DNA of 64,000 nt from contig JASGJG010000004.1 of assembly GCA_049840835.1 (NCBI GenBank), positions 1 through 64,000 on the forward strand. Direction: 5' to 3'. Source of the stretch: JANLTX01 sp049840835. Lineage in GTDB: Bacteria; Armatimonadota; Armatimonadia; Armatimonadales; Armatimonadaceae. The position numbers and the translations under genes were made by a program. The first letter of the stretch is position 1, and every line of letters starts with the position of its first letter. Of this stretch, positions 51,815 to 60,813 are shown piece after piece. The notes beneath the pieces were generated by a model, which was not told where the DNA came from, made no database searches, and worked only from the letters and a program-made list of their open reading frames with translations.

Positions 51815-52343
51815 GGCGCTTGCCGCCACCGACAGGTGGGCGCTCCCGGCTCCAGCGGAAGACACGCTGGAACTCCTCTTCTTCTAGAATGTAACCATCC
51901 ATCAGGTCGATGTAGAGAGAAGGACCATCGGTGATTGGTAGAACCAGACGCGGATCATCATACGTGAAGCCGGTATGCTCATCGGCCTGTTCCCGCCGAT
52001 ACTGGCGCTTCCCGACAGCGCTTAAAGGCACGCGGCGCAGGTTGCCGTTTAGCGTGCGCACCAGCAACGTATCCCCCGGCTCCAGAACAATCCAGGACGC
52101 TCGTTCCCGCCCGCGCAGTAAGGTTGACACGGCTACCAGAATCAGCACAGCGCTCATAAGTACGGTAGTAAGCACGAGCATGAGCTGAGGAACAGTCGGA
52201 CTGATCAGAGCCTGCTGCCAGATAAGGCCAGTCATTATCAGGGTGAACAGGGTGAAGATGCCCACAAAGCAGGCGACAAGGCGGTGCCACCAGATCCAGA
52301 GACCAAGGTGGTAAATTTTTAGGGGCGCAGCAGCCTCTTCCAC
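51777..52343 (-). CDS. Two-helix membrane protein with PH-like C-terminal domain
   Basis: A 188-residue protein with two membrane helices (LVACFVGIFTLFTLIMTGLI and LMLVLTTVLMSAVLILVAV), then a soluble part with SWIVLEPGDTLLVRTLNGNLRRVPLSAVGKRQY, which looks like a small PH-like domain, and a basic tail. The start is a GTG at 52343 with poor ribosome-site support. The 3' end overlaps the glycosidase gene by 38 bases. The function is unknown. Confidence 0.5.
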   Translation of the reverse strand: MEEAAAPLKIYHLGLWIWWHRLVACFVGIFTLFTLIMTGLIWQQALISPTVPQLMLVLTTVLMSAVLILVAVSTLLRGRERASWIVLEPGDTLLVRTLNGNLRRVPLSAVGKRQYRREQADEHTGFTYDDPRLVLPITDGPSLYIDLMDGYILEEEEFQRVFRWSRERPPVGGGKRPNRHKKEKDRAA

Positions 52344-52452
52344 ACTCTATTTTGTCGGCACTAATCCCATTATTCTTAACCGTAAATATTTTGCTTTTAA
52401 TAGGGAATACTCTCGAGCACTGGGTTTCGCCTCCCCACGATACACTGCCTTC

Positions 52453-52959
52453 ATGGAGTCGCCCGCCACCGCTCTTTTTGTTCGCTCCGCCTCTCCTGGC
52501 GCCGTGCTGCGCTTCCTGGAGCGGCGCGATGCCCCACATAAACCAGCAGAGGTACTTCTCTCGGAAGCAGTCAGTACGCATCAGTGGCGCGCGCTCTTCG
52601 CCCCGCCAGAGTATCTGGTTCCTCTACTTGCTCCGCTTTCTATAGCCTTTCCGCCAGAGGCATTAGTCGCCATGCGCCTTGATAAGTTACTAACGATTTC
52701 TATGTACAGAAATGGGGAGCCGGCTTACGAGCCAGCATTCGAGGACAGTATCCCTACACACTCCGGATTTCGGCTGGGATTTCCCGCATGGGCGGGACCA
52801 CCTCCCGTTTTTGCCTGGGCGAAAGAGAAGGGAATCCCTACCCGGTATATCAAGGAGCCTCCGAAGAAGATTATCGACTACAGCACTATCGCAGTTCTGG
52901 ATCAGCGAAAGCTGCTGGTGGAAGACAGCCCCCGCCTGTATCGGTTTCCTCTGCGATAA
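52453..52959 (+). CDS. Hypothetical protein upstream of an FAD oxidase
   Basis: A 168-residue soluble protein without a recognised domain. Notable segments are FVRSASPGAVLRFLERRDAPH, PPEYLVPLLAPLSIAFPPEAL and PAWAGPPPVFAWAKEKGIP. The ATG at 52453 is followed by typical host codon use. It is 11 bases before the FAD-linked oxidase gene and probably in one transcript with it. The function is unknown. Confidence 0.5.
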   Translation: MESPATALFVRSASPGAVLRFLERRDAPHKPAEVLLSEAVSTHQWRALFAPPEYLVPLLAPLSIAFPPEALVAMRLDKLLTISMYRNGEPAYEPAFEDSIPTHSGFRLGFPAWAGPPPVFAWAKEKGIPTRYIKEPPKKIIDYSTIAVLDQRKLLVEDSPRLYRFPLR

Positions 52960-52970
52960 AATTCCCAGGC

Positions 52971-54011
52971 ATGGCAAGCGACTATACCCGGCTGGGCAGC
53001 AATTTAGTTCTGGATTCCGAGAGTCTGGCACAGGCATCTACGTCCTGGAACCCACGTGCGCTGAAAACGCGCCCCACTCGCTTTGAAGCCGTCGTGCGGC
53101 CAGAGAGCGCTGAGGTCGCGCGAGTGGTGTTGGACCAGTGCGCTCAAGAAGGCTGGTCAGTGGCCGCCATTGGAGGTGGCAGTGGTACTGGCGAGCCATC
53201 TATTGCGCAGATCGGGCTGGATACGAGCGCTCTACGTGCTGTGACTCTGAACGAGCTAGATCTGTGTGTGGAGGCCGAGGCGGGGGTGACGATAGAGGTG
53301 CTAGAGGAAGATCTGGCGCGCCATGGTTACACGCTGGGGCAGACGATTGGGAGCGCGGCTCTTGCCACAGTGGGCGGCTGTATCACTACCGATGCCGTAG
53401 GGCTATTCTCCGGGCGCTACGGGCGCTTTCGCGACATTGTGCTCTCTACAGAAACTTGCCAGGGCATTATTCTCTCCGCGACTCTGGCAATTCGCCCTGC
53501 GCCAGAAGTTCGTGCCTGGGCCGTGTTTGGCTATTCCAATGATGAGGACGCAATAGACGCGCTTCGACTTATCTACCGCTCTGACTCACGCCCGGCGCTG
53601 GCGCATGCCGCCGATGGTCTTCTGGTACTGGCCTTTGAGGGCGAGGAGCTGACTCAGGCGGGTAATTATCAGCTGGCTCATGCTGTCTGCCAGCAGATCG
53701 GCCTGACGCCGCGTGACTCCGACGAAGGCGAGATCTGGCTTCAGGAGCAGCAGCGGGATTCACTCTGGTCACAGAACGCACAGGAGGGAGTCTGGGCAGA
53801 TAGGGTGAACCTGCGCGTAAGCTGGAGCATAGCAAAAGAAACCCTTCGGGCAGCGCGGCAGATTCTCAGCGCCCCGGAGGTAGAGCCTCGTTTGGCGTTG
53901 CGTCACCCGGACCCACACGGCGTTACTCTGGCGCTGGGCTTTGTGGCCCATACCAGCGAGCGCGGCTGGACTACATTGCGAGAGAGCCTGCTACAGCTAC
54001 GAGAGTTTTAG
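52971..54011 (+). CDS. FAD-linked oxidase, GlcD-like, short
   Basis: A 346-residue FAD-binding (PCMH/VAO-type) oxidase. The flavin motif region reads WSVAAIGGGSGTGEPS, followed by LGQTIGSAALATVGGCITTDAVGLFSGRYGRFRDIVL, as in GlcD and alkyl-DHAP synthase. At 346 residues it is about 100 shorter than typical GlcD and ends without the NPGK motif, so the substrate-binding C-terminal part is reduced. The start is the ATG at 52971. Whether it supplies the missing GlcD function for glcE/glcF at 36 kb is unknown. Confidence 0.7.
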   Translation: MASDYTRLGSNLVLDSESLAQASTSWNPRALKTRPTRFEAVVRPESAEVARVVLDQCAQEGWSVAAIGGGSGTGEPSIAQIGLDTSALRAVTLNELDLCVEAEAGVTIEVLEEDLARHGYTLGQTIGSAALATVGGCITTDAVGLFSGRYGRFRDIVLSTETCQGIILSATLAIRPAPEVRAWAVFGYSNDEDAIDALRLIYRSDSRPALAHAADGLLVLAFEGEELTQAGNYQLAHAVCQQIGLTPRDSDEGEIWLQEQQRDSLWSQNAQEGVWADRVNLRVSWSIAKETLRAARQILSAPEVEPRLALRHPDPHGVTLALGFVAHTSERGWTTLRESLLQLREF

Positions 54012-54027
54012 AAAACTTAGAAACACC

Positions 54028-54807
54028 ATGCCACAGATTATTCCGCTCTGGCCTAAAGGTCAGACTCCCTACCTGCCTGACAACGCCCCCGAAGGCGACG
54101 ATCCTGTGCTGACCATCTACCGCCCCCGTAGCACCACCGGACCTGCCTGTGTGGTCTGCCCCGGTGGTGGCTATGGTGGTCGTGCCGCGCATGAGGGCGA
54201 GCCGATAGCACTCTGGTTGAACACCCTGGGCATCGTGGCTGGCGTGGTCAGCTACCGCACTGCACCCCGCTATAAGCATCCGGTACCGCTTACCGATGCA
54301 CTTCGGGCCGTAAAAATCCTGCGGGAAAAATGCCCGGAGCAAGGAGCAGATCCGCGCCGTGTAGGTATCCTGGGCTTCTCGGCGGGCGGGCACCTGGCCT
54401 CTACCGCCGCAACCCTGTTCTCGACTCCCGATGAGCGTCCAGACTGGGCTGTGCTGGTGTACCCAGTTATTACCCTGGAAGGTCCGGCGGCGCATATTGG
54501 CTCTCGCAACAACCTCTTAGGGGATAAGCCCGACCCTGCGCTGGTAACGTCACTATCCACACAGAACCGGGTAACGAAAAACACACCGCCTACCTACATT
54601 GTGCACACCACAGATGACACGGTGGTTCCCGTAGACAATGCGCTTATCTTCGGGCGAGCGTTGGCGGAGAAGAAAATCCCCTTCGGTATGCACATCATGG
54701 CACACGGTCCGCACGGTATCGGGCTGGGGCGCTCCGATATGCCCGAAACCCTTACCTGGCCCGCTGCCTGCGCCGCATGGCTCAAGGCGATTACTGTACT
54801 TCCCTAG
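54028..54807 (+). CDS. Alpha/beta hydrolase, BD-FAE/acetylxylan esterase-like
   Basis: A 259-residue alpha/beta hydrolase. The oxyanion motif is VVCPGGGYGGRAAHEGE, the nucleophile elbow is GFSAGGHLAS (Ser), Asp is likely in HTTDDTVVP and His in MAHGPHGIG. This arrangement is that of carbohydrate esterases and BD-FAE-like enzymes that remove acetyl or feruloyl groups from xylan. No signal peptide is seen, so it acts in the cytoplasm. It follows the FAD oxidase by 16 bases and ends at a strong terminator. Confidence 0.82.
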   Translation: MPQIIPLWPKGQTPYLPDNAPEGDDPVLTIYRPRSTTGPACVVCPGGGYGGRAAHEGEPIALWLNTLGIVAGVVSYRTAPRYKHPVPLTDALRAVKILREKCPEQGADPRRVGILGFSAGGHLASTAATLFSTPDERPDWAVLVYPVITLEGPAAHIGSRNNLLGDKPDPALVTSLSTQNRVTKNTPPTYIVHTTDDTVVPVDNALIFGRALAEKKIPFGMHIMAHGPHGIGLGRSDMPETLTWPAACAAWLKAITVLP

Positions 54808-54811
54808 AGGG

Positions 54812-54847
54812 AATATCTCTCCCTGCTGCACAGCAGGGAGAGATATT
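54812..54847. terminator. Bidirectional terminator between esterase and GH26-like genes
   Basis: A 17-base-pair stem with a two-base loop; arms begin with AATATCTCTCCC. A/T-rich ends on both sides. The last base touches the stop codon of the minus-strand gene at 54847. Confidence 0.75.
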
Positions 54848-56256
54848 TATTGAACGTTTACGCTGACTTCGGTTTTGGCGGCGGTCTTGCCTTTATCGTC
54901 CTTCACCACGGCGGCGATTTTGTGCGCGCCAGGGGTGGAGATTTCCAGGTCCATCTCGCGCGGGCCAGGCTCGTTGGCGTCACCAGCGGGCTTTCCATCT
55001 AAGAGATACTGCACAGTGAACTTGTCGGCGTAGCACCGCGCCCACGACGATACCCGGAGCGTGCCGCGCGGCACCGAGAGACCGTCCGTGAGAGAGACAA
55101 TCGGGGTTGGCCGTGCCGTGGCTCCAATACGGGAGAGGAAGTAGTCCGGGGCTACCGCACGACGGTAACCATCTTTCACGCCATCACTGTCGGTAATCGA
55201 GTAGTTGTTGAGCTGGCGACCCGGTTCGGCGTACTTCAAGTTGTCCATGTCGAAAATGTCCACCATCTTCACACGTGGATAGAGCCGGGGCAGGGAGGCG
55301 TATAGCTCGTTTATCTTTTTGGCCGCCCACTCCGAGCGATCCTGATTGTCCACTTTAGACAGGTGAGACGCACCGAACTCCCCAATTGCAATGGGCTTCT
55401 TCTTGGCATAGAGGCCATAGACATACTTCAGAGTATCGGCGGGGTTATCGGCCAGGCCGGGGCGATTGCGCTCATTGTCATAGAATGGCACAGAGTAGAA
55501 GTTGATCCCCACCCAGTCCACATAGTCATCACCGGGATAGTAATCAGGGATGTTCTTTTCGGGAATAGAGTTCACACACCACATCATGGCTACATTAGGA
55601 GCTAGCTGACGCATAGTCTGCGCCACCAGTATCCACTTGGCGCGATAGCCTGCCGGGTCGCCATGGTAGGCGGTCCAGTCACCGTTCATCTCAGAAGCAA
55701 AGCGCAGGAAAATAGGCACGCGAGCTTCGGCGCAGGAGAGCGCGAACTGGCGCAGGTAGGTATCCCCCTTCACATCGCCCAGCCCACGGTTCGGCTCCCA
55801 GGCGATATGTGGCGCCAGTCTCTGCTGCTTGAGCCGCTCCACCCAGCGCGTTGGAAACTTCTTGCCGTAGCTCAGGTAGCAGAACAGGCTGGCGTGCTTC
55901 TTTCCGACTAGCCGCGCGAACGCATCCGGGTTCTGGTGCGTCTGGAAGTTCTCATCGTTGAATGGTTCCCCCAGGCGCTCATCGCGGTCTATGAAGCCAC
56001 CTAAGTAGCACCCGTAGGGCGGCTCCCATTTCCCCAGGTTAGCGGGAATCCAGGGGCGCGCACCGGCCAGATGCGCAAAGAGCTTGATACTGGAGGAGTA
56101 CCGGTCGGCCTTCATCTCCTCTACTTTGGCCCCGTTGATATCGCCGTTCTTCCGATAGATAGCGGCTTCCTTGCGATAATACTGGGCGGCCTCGGAAAAA
56201 CGGCCCTGATTCACGGCCTGTTCGGCCAGGCGTCGAAGTTCTGCGGCGCTCTGCAT
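54847..56256 (-). CDS. GH26-like glycoside hydrolase (beta-mannanase type)
   Basis: A 469-residue enzyme. After a TPR-like N-terminus (ELRRLAEQAVNQGRFSEAAQYY) comes a (beta/alpha)8 catalytic domain with the acid/base Glu in FLRFASEMNGDWTAYH and the nucleophile Glu in KKPIAIGEFGAS, with VDWVGINFYSVPFYDN between, as in GH26. The C-terminal 90 residues form a beta-sandwich domain (LSVPRGTLRVSSWARCY). No signal peptide is visible, which is odd for a polysaccharide-degrading enzyme. It may act on imported oligosaccharides, or the true start is missed. Confidence 0.75.
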   Translation of the reverse strand: MQSAAELRRLAEQAVNQGRFSEAAQYYRKEAAIYRKNGDINGAKVEEMKADRYSSSIKLFAHLAGARPWIPANLGKWEPPYGCYLGGFIDRDERLGEPFNDENFQTHQNPDAFARLVGKKHASLFCYLSYGKKFPTRWVERLKQQRLAPHIAWEPNRGLGDVKGDTYLRQFALSCAEARVPIFLRFASEMNGDWTAYHGDPAGYRAKWILVAQTMRQLAPNVAMMWCVNSIPEKNIPDYYPGDDYVDWVGINFYSVPFYDNERNRPGLADNPADTLKYVYGLYAKKKPIAIGEFGASHLSKVDNQDRSEWAAKKINELYASLPRLYPRVKMVDIFDMDNLKYAEPGRQLNNYSITDSDGVKDGYRRAVAPDYFLSRIGATARPTPIVSLTDGLSVPRGTLRVSSWARCYADKFTVQYLLDGKPAGDANEPGPREMDLEISTPGAHKIAAVVKDDKGKTAAKTEVSVNVQ

Positions 56257-56738
56257 ATGCCGTCAGACGCCCGACACCACAGTTTGGTTACTACCCAAAA
56301 CCAAATACTGTAGGCCTGTTATAAATAGTGGGCTCACGCCACTACTGTTCCACGATTTTGAACTTGTCTGCATTTCACCTTAGCCTCCTACTCCAGGTGT
56401 CTTCTATCTCTTCGGTACCCAGGCTCTTCTTCTGCAATTAGCGACTCTGTCTCTGGCTACTGCTCCTCCCACCAACACCATTTCCTACCAAACTTCGCAA
56501 GCGTGTTGGTTACAGAATGCTGGCTTCCCGAGCTAAAATACGCAAAAGCAAGACCAAAAAGGGAATACCGATCTTTGGTACCTCTACCTCTAATTTGCTT
56601 CAAAGATTCCCCAACTCAGTACTATATAAGCCAATTTTTCTATTTTGCGAAATGCGATACACCAGCATTTCCTCGACGCAGTGATTTCCTTGGCCTTCTC
56701 TGCGAACCTTTTCGGCAAAGACGTATAATACTTATGTA
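56257..56738. other. Intergenic region of about 480 bases
   Basis: This divergent gap is lower in G+C than its neighbours. I see no convincing gene: the short open frames have no homology-like pattern. It holds a short stem around 56325-56345 and a -10 box at 56724. Confidence 0.5.
56724..56729 (+). promoter_or_regulatory. -10 box of the gene at 56739
   Basis: A perfect TATAAT nine bases before the ATG at 56739. No consensus -35 is seen at the right distance. Another case of a near-leaderless start. Confidence 0.45.
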
Positions 56739-57116
56739 ATGAGTGCCCCACTGACTACTGAAACTAGAGAGCGTCTGCTCACTGTGCATCGCCGCCTGAT
56801 GCCCTTCCATAAAGCTCTGCTCGATGAAGAGCGGGCGGACTTCGAAGGCCTATTTGGTGAGACTTCCCCACTCCAGATGCTTCAGCTTGCCCTCACCGAT
56901 CCGCACTTTGCCTGGCTGAAAGCCTACTCAGATCGAATTCTGCAAATCGATGCGATCACCGACGATAAGAACGCTACCGAAGAGCACGCCGATGAAGTGC
57001 TGGCAGCACTGAGCGAGCAGCTCGCCACCGAGGAGCGCCTACCTGGACTTATTGAGCGCTCCGAGGAAGTCTTCCGCGCCTACACTGCCCTTCTCCCCCT
57101 GCTGCCCAAGCCATGA
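56739..57116 (+). CDS. Conserved hypothetical helical protein
   Basis: A 125-residue all-helical soluble protein: ETRERLLTVHRRLMPFHKALLDEE, FGETSPLQMLQLALTDPHFAWLK and VFRAYTALLPLLP. I recognise the pattern as one seen in bacterial conserved hypothetical proteins but know no function. It overlaps the uracil-DNA glycosylase gene by four bases, suggesting coupled synthesis. Confidence 0.6.
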   Translation: MSAPLTTETRERLLTVHRRLMPFHKALLDEERADFEGLFGETSPLQMLQLALTDPHFAWLKAYSDRILQIDAITDDKNATEEHADEVLAALSEQLATEERLPGLIERSEEVFRAYTALLPLLPKP

Positions 57117-57748
57117 CAGAGATAGAGGAGCGAATCGAGGCCCTGCGTGAGGAAGCGCTGGATTGCACTCTATGTGACCTGTGCGAAACCCGCACTAATG
57201 TAGTGTTTGGAGAGGGCAATCCGAACGCGCCGCTAGTGCTGGTTGGTGAAGGCCCCGGCGAAAACGAAGACCGCACGGGCCGCCCTTTCGTTGGCCGTGC
57301 TGGCCAGCTCTTAGATGAGTGCCTGCGCGAGTGTGGCATCAGCCGCAAGCATGTGTTTATCACCAACGTCGTGCGGTGCCGCCCCACTGCTCCTGGCGAG
57401 AACGGCAGACCCATGAACCGCCCGCCGACCACCGATGAAGCAGAAGCCTGTGTGCGTGCCTGGCTGGAGCCGATTTTGACCACTATTGACCCCAAAGTGA
57501 TTCTCTGCCTGGGTGGCCCCAGCGCCAACTGGGTTATCAAGAAGGGTTTCAAGATAATGGCCGAGCGCGGCAAGTTCTTTGAAAGCAAATATGCCCCCTA
57601 CGCCATCGCCGCCCTGCACCCCGCCTATATCCTGCGCCAGCAGGGGGAGTCTTACGATGATGCCAGAGCATCGCTGGTAGCCGATATTGAAGCGGCTCGC
57701 AAGAAAGTTATAGAGGCCCGCAAAGAGCCACCCAGGACGTTATTTTGA
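57113..57748 (+). CDS. Family 4 uracil-DNA glycosylase
   Basis: A 211-residue DNA repair enzyme that removes uracil from DNA. The N-terminal Cys pair CTLCDLC (residues 18-24) and later Cys in VVRCRP and EACVRAW bind the [4Fe-4S] cluster of family 4. The catalytic motif is GEGPGENEDRTGRPFVGRAG, with the C-terminal ALHPAYILRQ motif. Length fits the family. It overlaps the preceding and following genes by four bases. Confidence 0.9.
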   Translation: MTEIEERIEALREEALDCTLCDLCETRTNVVFGEGNPNAPLVLVGEGPGENEDRTGRPFVGRAGQLLDECLRECGISRKHVFITNVVRCRPTAPGENGRPMNRPPTTDEAEACVRAWLEPILTTIDPKVILCLGGPSANWVIKKGFKIMAERGKFFESKYAPYAIAALHPAYILRQQGESYDDARASLVADIEAARKKVIEARKEPPRTLF

Positions 57749-58388
57749 TTTTGACACTCATCCTCGGTGGCATAGTCTTACTATTCTTGAGTATCCTGGT
57801 ATTTCATTGGGCGCGTCATATAGCCTGGATTAACCGAGAGGCTGACCTGGCAGAAAGCAATCTTCAAAAACCTGTTACAACTCCGCTTCTGCTAGGTGAA
57901 GGCCAAACCACACACCTTTCTTTTGTAGCTGACGGTGATTCTGAATTCACCATAACCCTTATCTTCGAGAAGACTATTGATTTCGGTGAATTGATGGCTA
58001 TTCTTAATAAAATCGAAAAAGATAAAGATTTTGAAGTTTATGTAGAGGAAGAGGGAAAGTCCTTAATAGCCGATGGTTATTCGGGCACTGGAGGTGGCCA
58101 GGATGTTATGGATCTAACGCTCACATCTTTCAAAGTCTACGGAGGCAAGTGCTATGAAGTAACCATTACTTCAAAGAAGGCTTACCCAGAGCTTGCGATT
58201 ACAGAGCCTCAAGCAGAGGCAGCTATTGCCTTCTGGACTCTAAAACAAATCGCGATTGACCACAGGGGCTTCGTGAAGTTTGCATATTTCTTTTTTTAAC
58301 TGGTCTGAGCCTTATTCTGCTCGCCTGGCGGTTCTATCAAGCTATTCTGGGAATTCTCTCACTGATACATTGTGCCTACTACTGCTAA
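57745..58388 (+). pseudogene. Small membrane-protein family copy 1, C-terminal frameshift
   Basis: The first 184 residues encode an N-terminal membrane helix (LILGGIVLLFLSILVF) and a beta-rich domain with THLSFVADGDSEFTITLIFEK, FEVYVEEEGKS and YEVTITSKKAYPELAITEPQA. At a T7 tract near 58298 the frame ends prematurely; the other frame continues with a second membrane helix (TGLSLILLAWRFY) to 58388. Copies 2 and 4 keep that helix. The start TTG overlaps the glycosylase stop. The function is unknown. Confidence 0.6.
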
Positions 58389-58426
58389 CCAATCTAGCCA
58401 TAATCATATGAATTGAGGCTATTCCT

Positions 58427-58976
58427 ATGAAGAAAGTAGGTCTGGCGTTACTTCTATTAAGCCTGGTTACCTATGGCCAGGCAGTGAAAAACCAGAGGGC
58501 GTACAACTGAGTTTCCAACAACAGCTCCGCTCTCACTGGAACAAGGCAAACCAACCCGTCTTTCTTTTGTGGCAGATGGAGACTTTGAATACAATATTGA
58601 ACTGAGTTTTGAAAAAACAATCGGCTTTGACTCATTAGACTCCGCTCTACAAAAGATGAAGGAGAATGCCCCCTTCGAGATTCAGATTCAAGAAGATGGC
58701 AAGCAAATAGGTACTGATGAGGGCATCGGTATAGCGTATTCCGCAGACACTATCTCCCTCATGCCTAAGTCGTTCCAGGCCAGTAATAGTCGGCACTATA
58801 GCATAGTAATAACCCCGAAGAAATCCTTTCCAGGTCTACAAGTTACGAAGCCACAGGCACAAATAGATGTAGACTATCGGGCATATATGCCCTATGTGCA
58901 TCGTGCCCTGTTCTTTGAAGCGCTTTCTGCATTGCTTTTTCTGAGCGGCCTGGCCGCTATGCTGGCAGGTAGGTGA
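58427..58976 (+). pseudogene. Small membrane-protein family copy 2, frameshifted near the start
   Basis: The ATG at 58427 with GAGG upstream begins a helix (KKVGLALLLLSLV) and VKNQRAYN, then a TGA at 58508. One base on, another frame resumes with FPTTAPLSLEQGKPTRLSFVADGDFEYNIELSFEK and goes through ITPKKSFPGLQVTKPQAQ to the C-terminal helix (ALLFLSGLAAMLAGR). A one-base change would restore a 182-residue protein. It aligns best with copy 4. Confidence 0.6.
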
Positions 58977-58977
58977 C

Positions 58978-59355
58978 GTGGTAGCTCCGTTTGAACTGGA
59001 AGTGGGCAAGGCCACATCTTTTTCGTTTGTGGCAAACGATGATATCGAGTACTGTGTGGGTGTGACTTTTGAGCGTGCTCTGGATTTCGAGATACTGGAT
59101 ACTACCCTTCAAGCCATTTTTAACAACAAAGACTTTGATGTCTTAGTAGAAGAAGACGGGAAAGCCATAGCCGTAGGCGACTGGTCGGGCATGGGATATG
59201 GGCAGAATATCAGCCTGTACCTGGCAGAGTTCGAGGTCCAGAAAGGCAGACACTATGACGTTCGGATTACTCCCAGGAAGGCCTACCCGGAGCTTTCGGT
59301 GACAAACCCTCTGGCTGAGGTCGATGTTGCCTTCTGGACATATTACACACGATAA
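58978..59355 (+). CDS. Small membrane-protein family copy 3, truncated at both ends
   Basis: A 125-residue protein with only the family's central beta domain: FSFVANDDIEYCVGVTFERALDFE, DVLVEEDGKAIAVGDWSG and YDVRITPRKAYPELSVTNPLAEVDVAFW. It lacks both membrane helices found in the other copies. It starts with GTG directly after copy 2. It aligns best with copy 1. Either a soluble variant or a remnant. Confidence 0.55.
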   Translation: MVAPFELEVGKATSFSFVANDDIEYCVGVTFERALDFEILDTTLQAIFNNKDFDVLVEEDGKAIAVGDWSGMGYGQNISLYLAEFEVQKGRHYDVRITPRKAYPELSVTNPLAEVDVAFWTYYTR

Positions 59356-59377
59356 GGCTACTGTGTTGCCTGCCCAC

Positions 59378-60721
59378 TTATTGTCCGCTGATTAGCCCCT
59401 GTATACTTTGTCCGGCCGAGAAACTGCCACCTTTGGGATGCTTGACTGTAAACTCGTTTCGGGTGCTGTTGGTAGTGAGAATCGCGTTTTTGTAGTCATC
59501 CACATAGGGAACCATTTCATTCGTCACGACTACGCCCAGATTACCTGCGGCGCCACTGAATAACATTCGTGTGAGCGCATAGGTTTCTGGCTCTGTGGCG
59601 GTTCGAAAGTCTAGCAGGTCACGCTTGCCCAGCAACTTATGGAACAGTCGGAAATACAGTGCGGCATCTTTGCTCAAGGTCATTCCCCGAAAGCGGATAT
59701 AGGTGCCCGTGAACGGCATACCTATAGCGGAATAAGGGCCTCGGGCAGACTGCAGGAAACGCCGGTACTCTGCAGGCAGCAGAGACATGGCATCATCGCT
59801 GGGGTTGGGCCTTGTAGGCTGTAGAGATACTCTGGTAGTGCTTTCCTGTTGGTACTTCCAGCCATTCCGCTTTGCCAGCGCCGCAAAGAACTCAGGCTCA
59901 TCTGTCAGAGCCGCAGCAGTAATGAAGTGCCTCTGAATCTCTGGTGGGGCTTGCAAGGTGGTCTTTTTGGCATAGTCCACCACACGAGTGCAGCCTTTCT
60001 CCAGGCGCTCCTGAAGCGCTGTTACCTCGGCATCACTCGGCTTTTCGCCGCCTCCGGTCCCGATCTCGAATTGCTTGCCGGGGCCAGAGAACTGAATTTT
60101 CCAGTAATCGACATCAGCCTTCAGACTCCTCAAGTTCTCCAGTATGGGCTGTATCCTGCTCCACGGGCGCAGATTTCCGCCATGTGTTTGCGCGCGAACG
60201 ACGAATACGAACTCCTGTTGCAAAGGCGCTGGCAAGGAGCCGATAACGATGCCCTGCTTGCTTTCTGCTCGCTTTTGCTCTGCCGAACTCATCTTTTCTG
60301 TAAGCAACCGGAGCTGATCGACCACACTGAGAATACGATTCTGATTGCTTAGAGAGGGGAACTTCTGGGAGAACCGCTCCGTGAGGACGGTGGTAAACGC
60401 CACCATCTCTTCCTGAGAAATCGAGGGAAACGGGCCTTCTGGTTTGTCACTAAGGACAGATCCTTTCATAGAGAAATCTCGGAGAAAGCAAATATTCTTC
60501 CCTTCGATCTCTCCAGTGCATTTCCAGGCACTGAAAGCCATATTCAACACTTCCTGTGCTCTATAGACGCCTGGCTTTCCTATAGGAACCTCTTCTAGGA
60601 ACCCATCTATAAATACATTGCACTTGAGGGCGTTCGAGAGTACGTTTACCACGCTTTGCGGGTCTAATTGATTTACCTCTAATGTAACAGGTGTATTTAA
60701 GTCAGGGGTATTTCGGAACAT
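59378..60721 (-). CDS. Hypothetical protein with a secretin/STN-like N-terminal part
   Basis: A 447-residue protein, opposite in strand to its neighbours. The first 70 residues (VTLEVNQLDPQSVVNVLSNAL, KCNVFIDG, then EVLNMAFSAWKCTGEIEGKNICFL) have the pattern of STN/secretin N0 domains. The rest is helical with VTALQERLEKGCTRVVDYAKK and ends in a beta-rich region (TNSTRNEFTVKHP). There is no signal peptide or membrane helix, so it is not a full secretin. It interrupts the paralogue cluster. Confidence 0.5.
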   Translation of the reverse strand: MFRNTPDLNTPVTLEVNQLDPQSVVNVLSNALKCNVFIDGFLEEVPIGKPGVYRAQEVLNMAFSAWKCTGEIEGKNICFLRDFSMKGSVLSDKPEGPFPSISQEEMVAFTTVLTERFSQKFPSLSNQNRILSVVDQLRLLTEKMSSAEQKRAESKQGIVIGSLPAPLQQEFVFVVRAQTHGGNLRPWSRIQPILENLRSLKADVDYWKIQFSGPGKQFEIGTGGGEKPSDAEVTALQERLEKGCTRVVDYAKKTTLQAPPEIQRHFITAAALTDEPEFFAALAKRNGWKYQQESTTRVSLQPTRPNPSDDAMSLLPAEYRRFLQSARGPYSAIGMPFTGTYIRFRGMTLSKDAALYFRLFHKLLGKRDLLDFRTATEPETYALTRMLFSGAAGNLGVVVTNEMVPYVDDYKNAILTTNSTRNEFTVKHPKGGSFSAGQSIQGLISGQ

Positions 60722-60813
60722 GGCAGCACAGCCTCCTGCAATTAGTTTACCTGAAGTACAGCAAAGGATAGAACATGGTTAATATGACATCTGAGGTCCC
60801 ACTCAGGTAAAGT

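Noticed and set aside
56503..56739. Open frame of 78 codons before the gene at 56739
   Set aside because: Composition and residues are not gene-like and it overlaps the promoter of the next gene.
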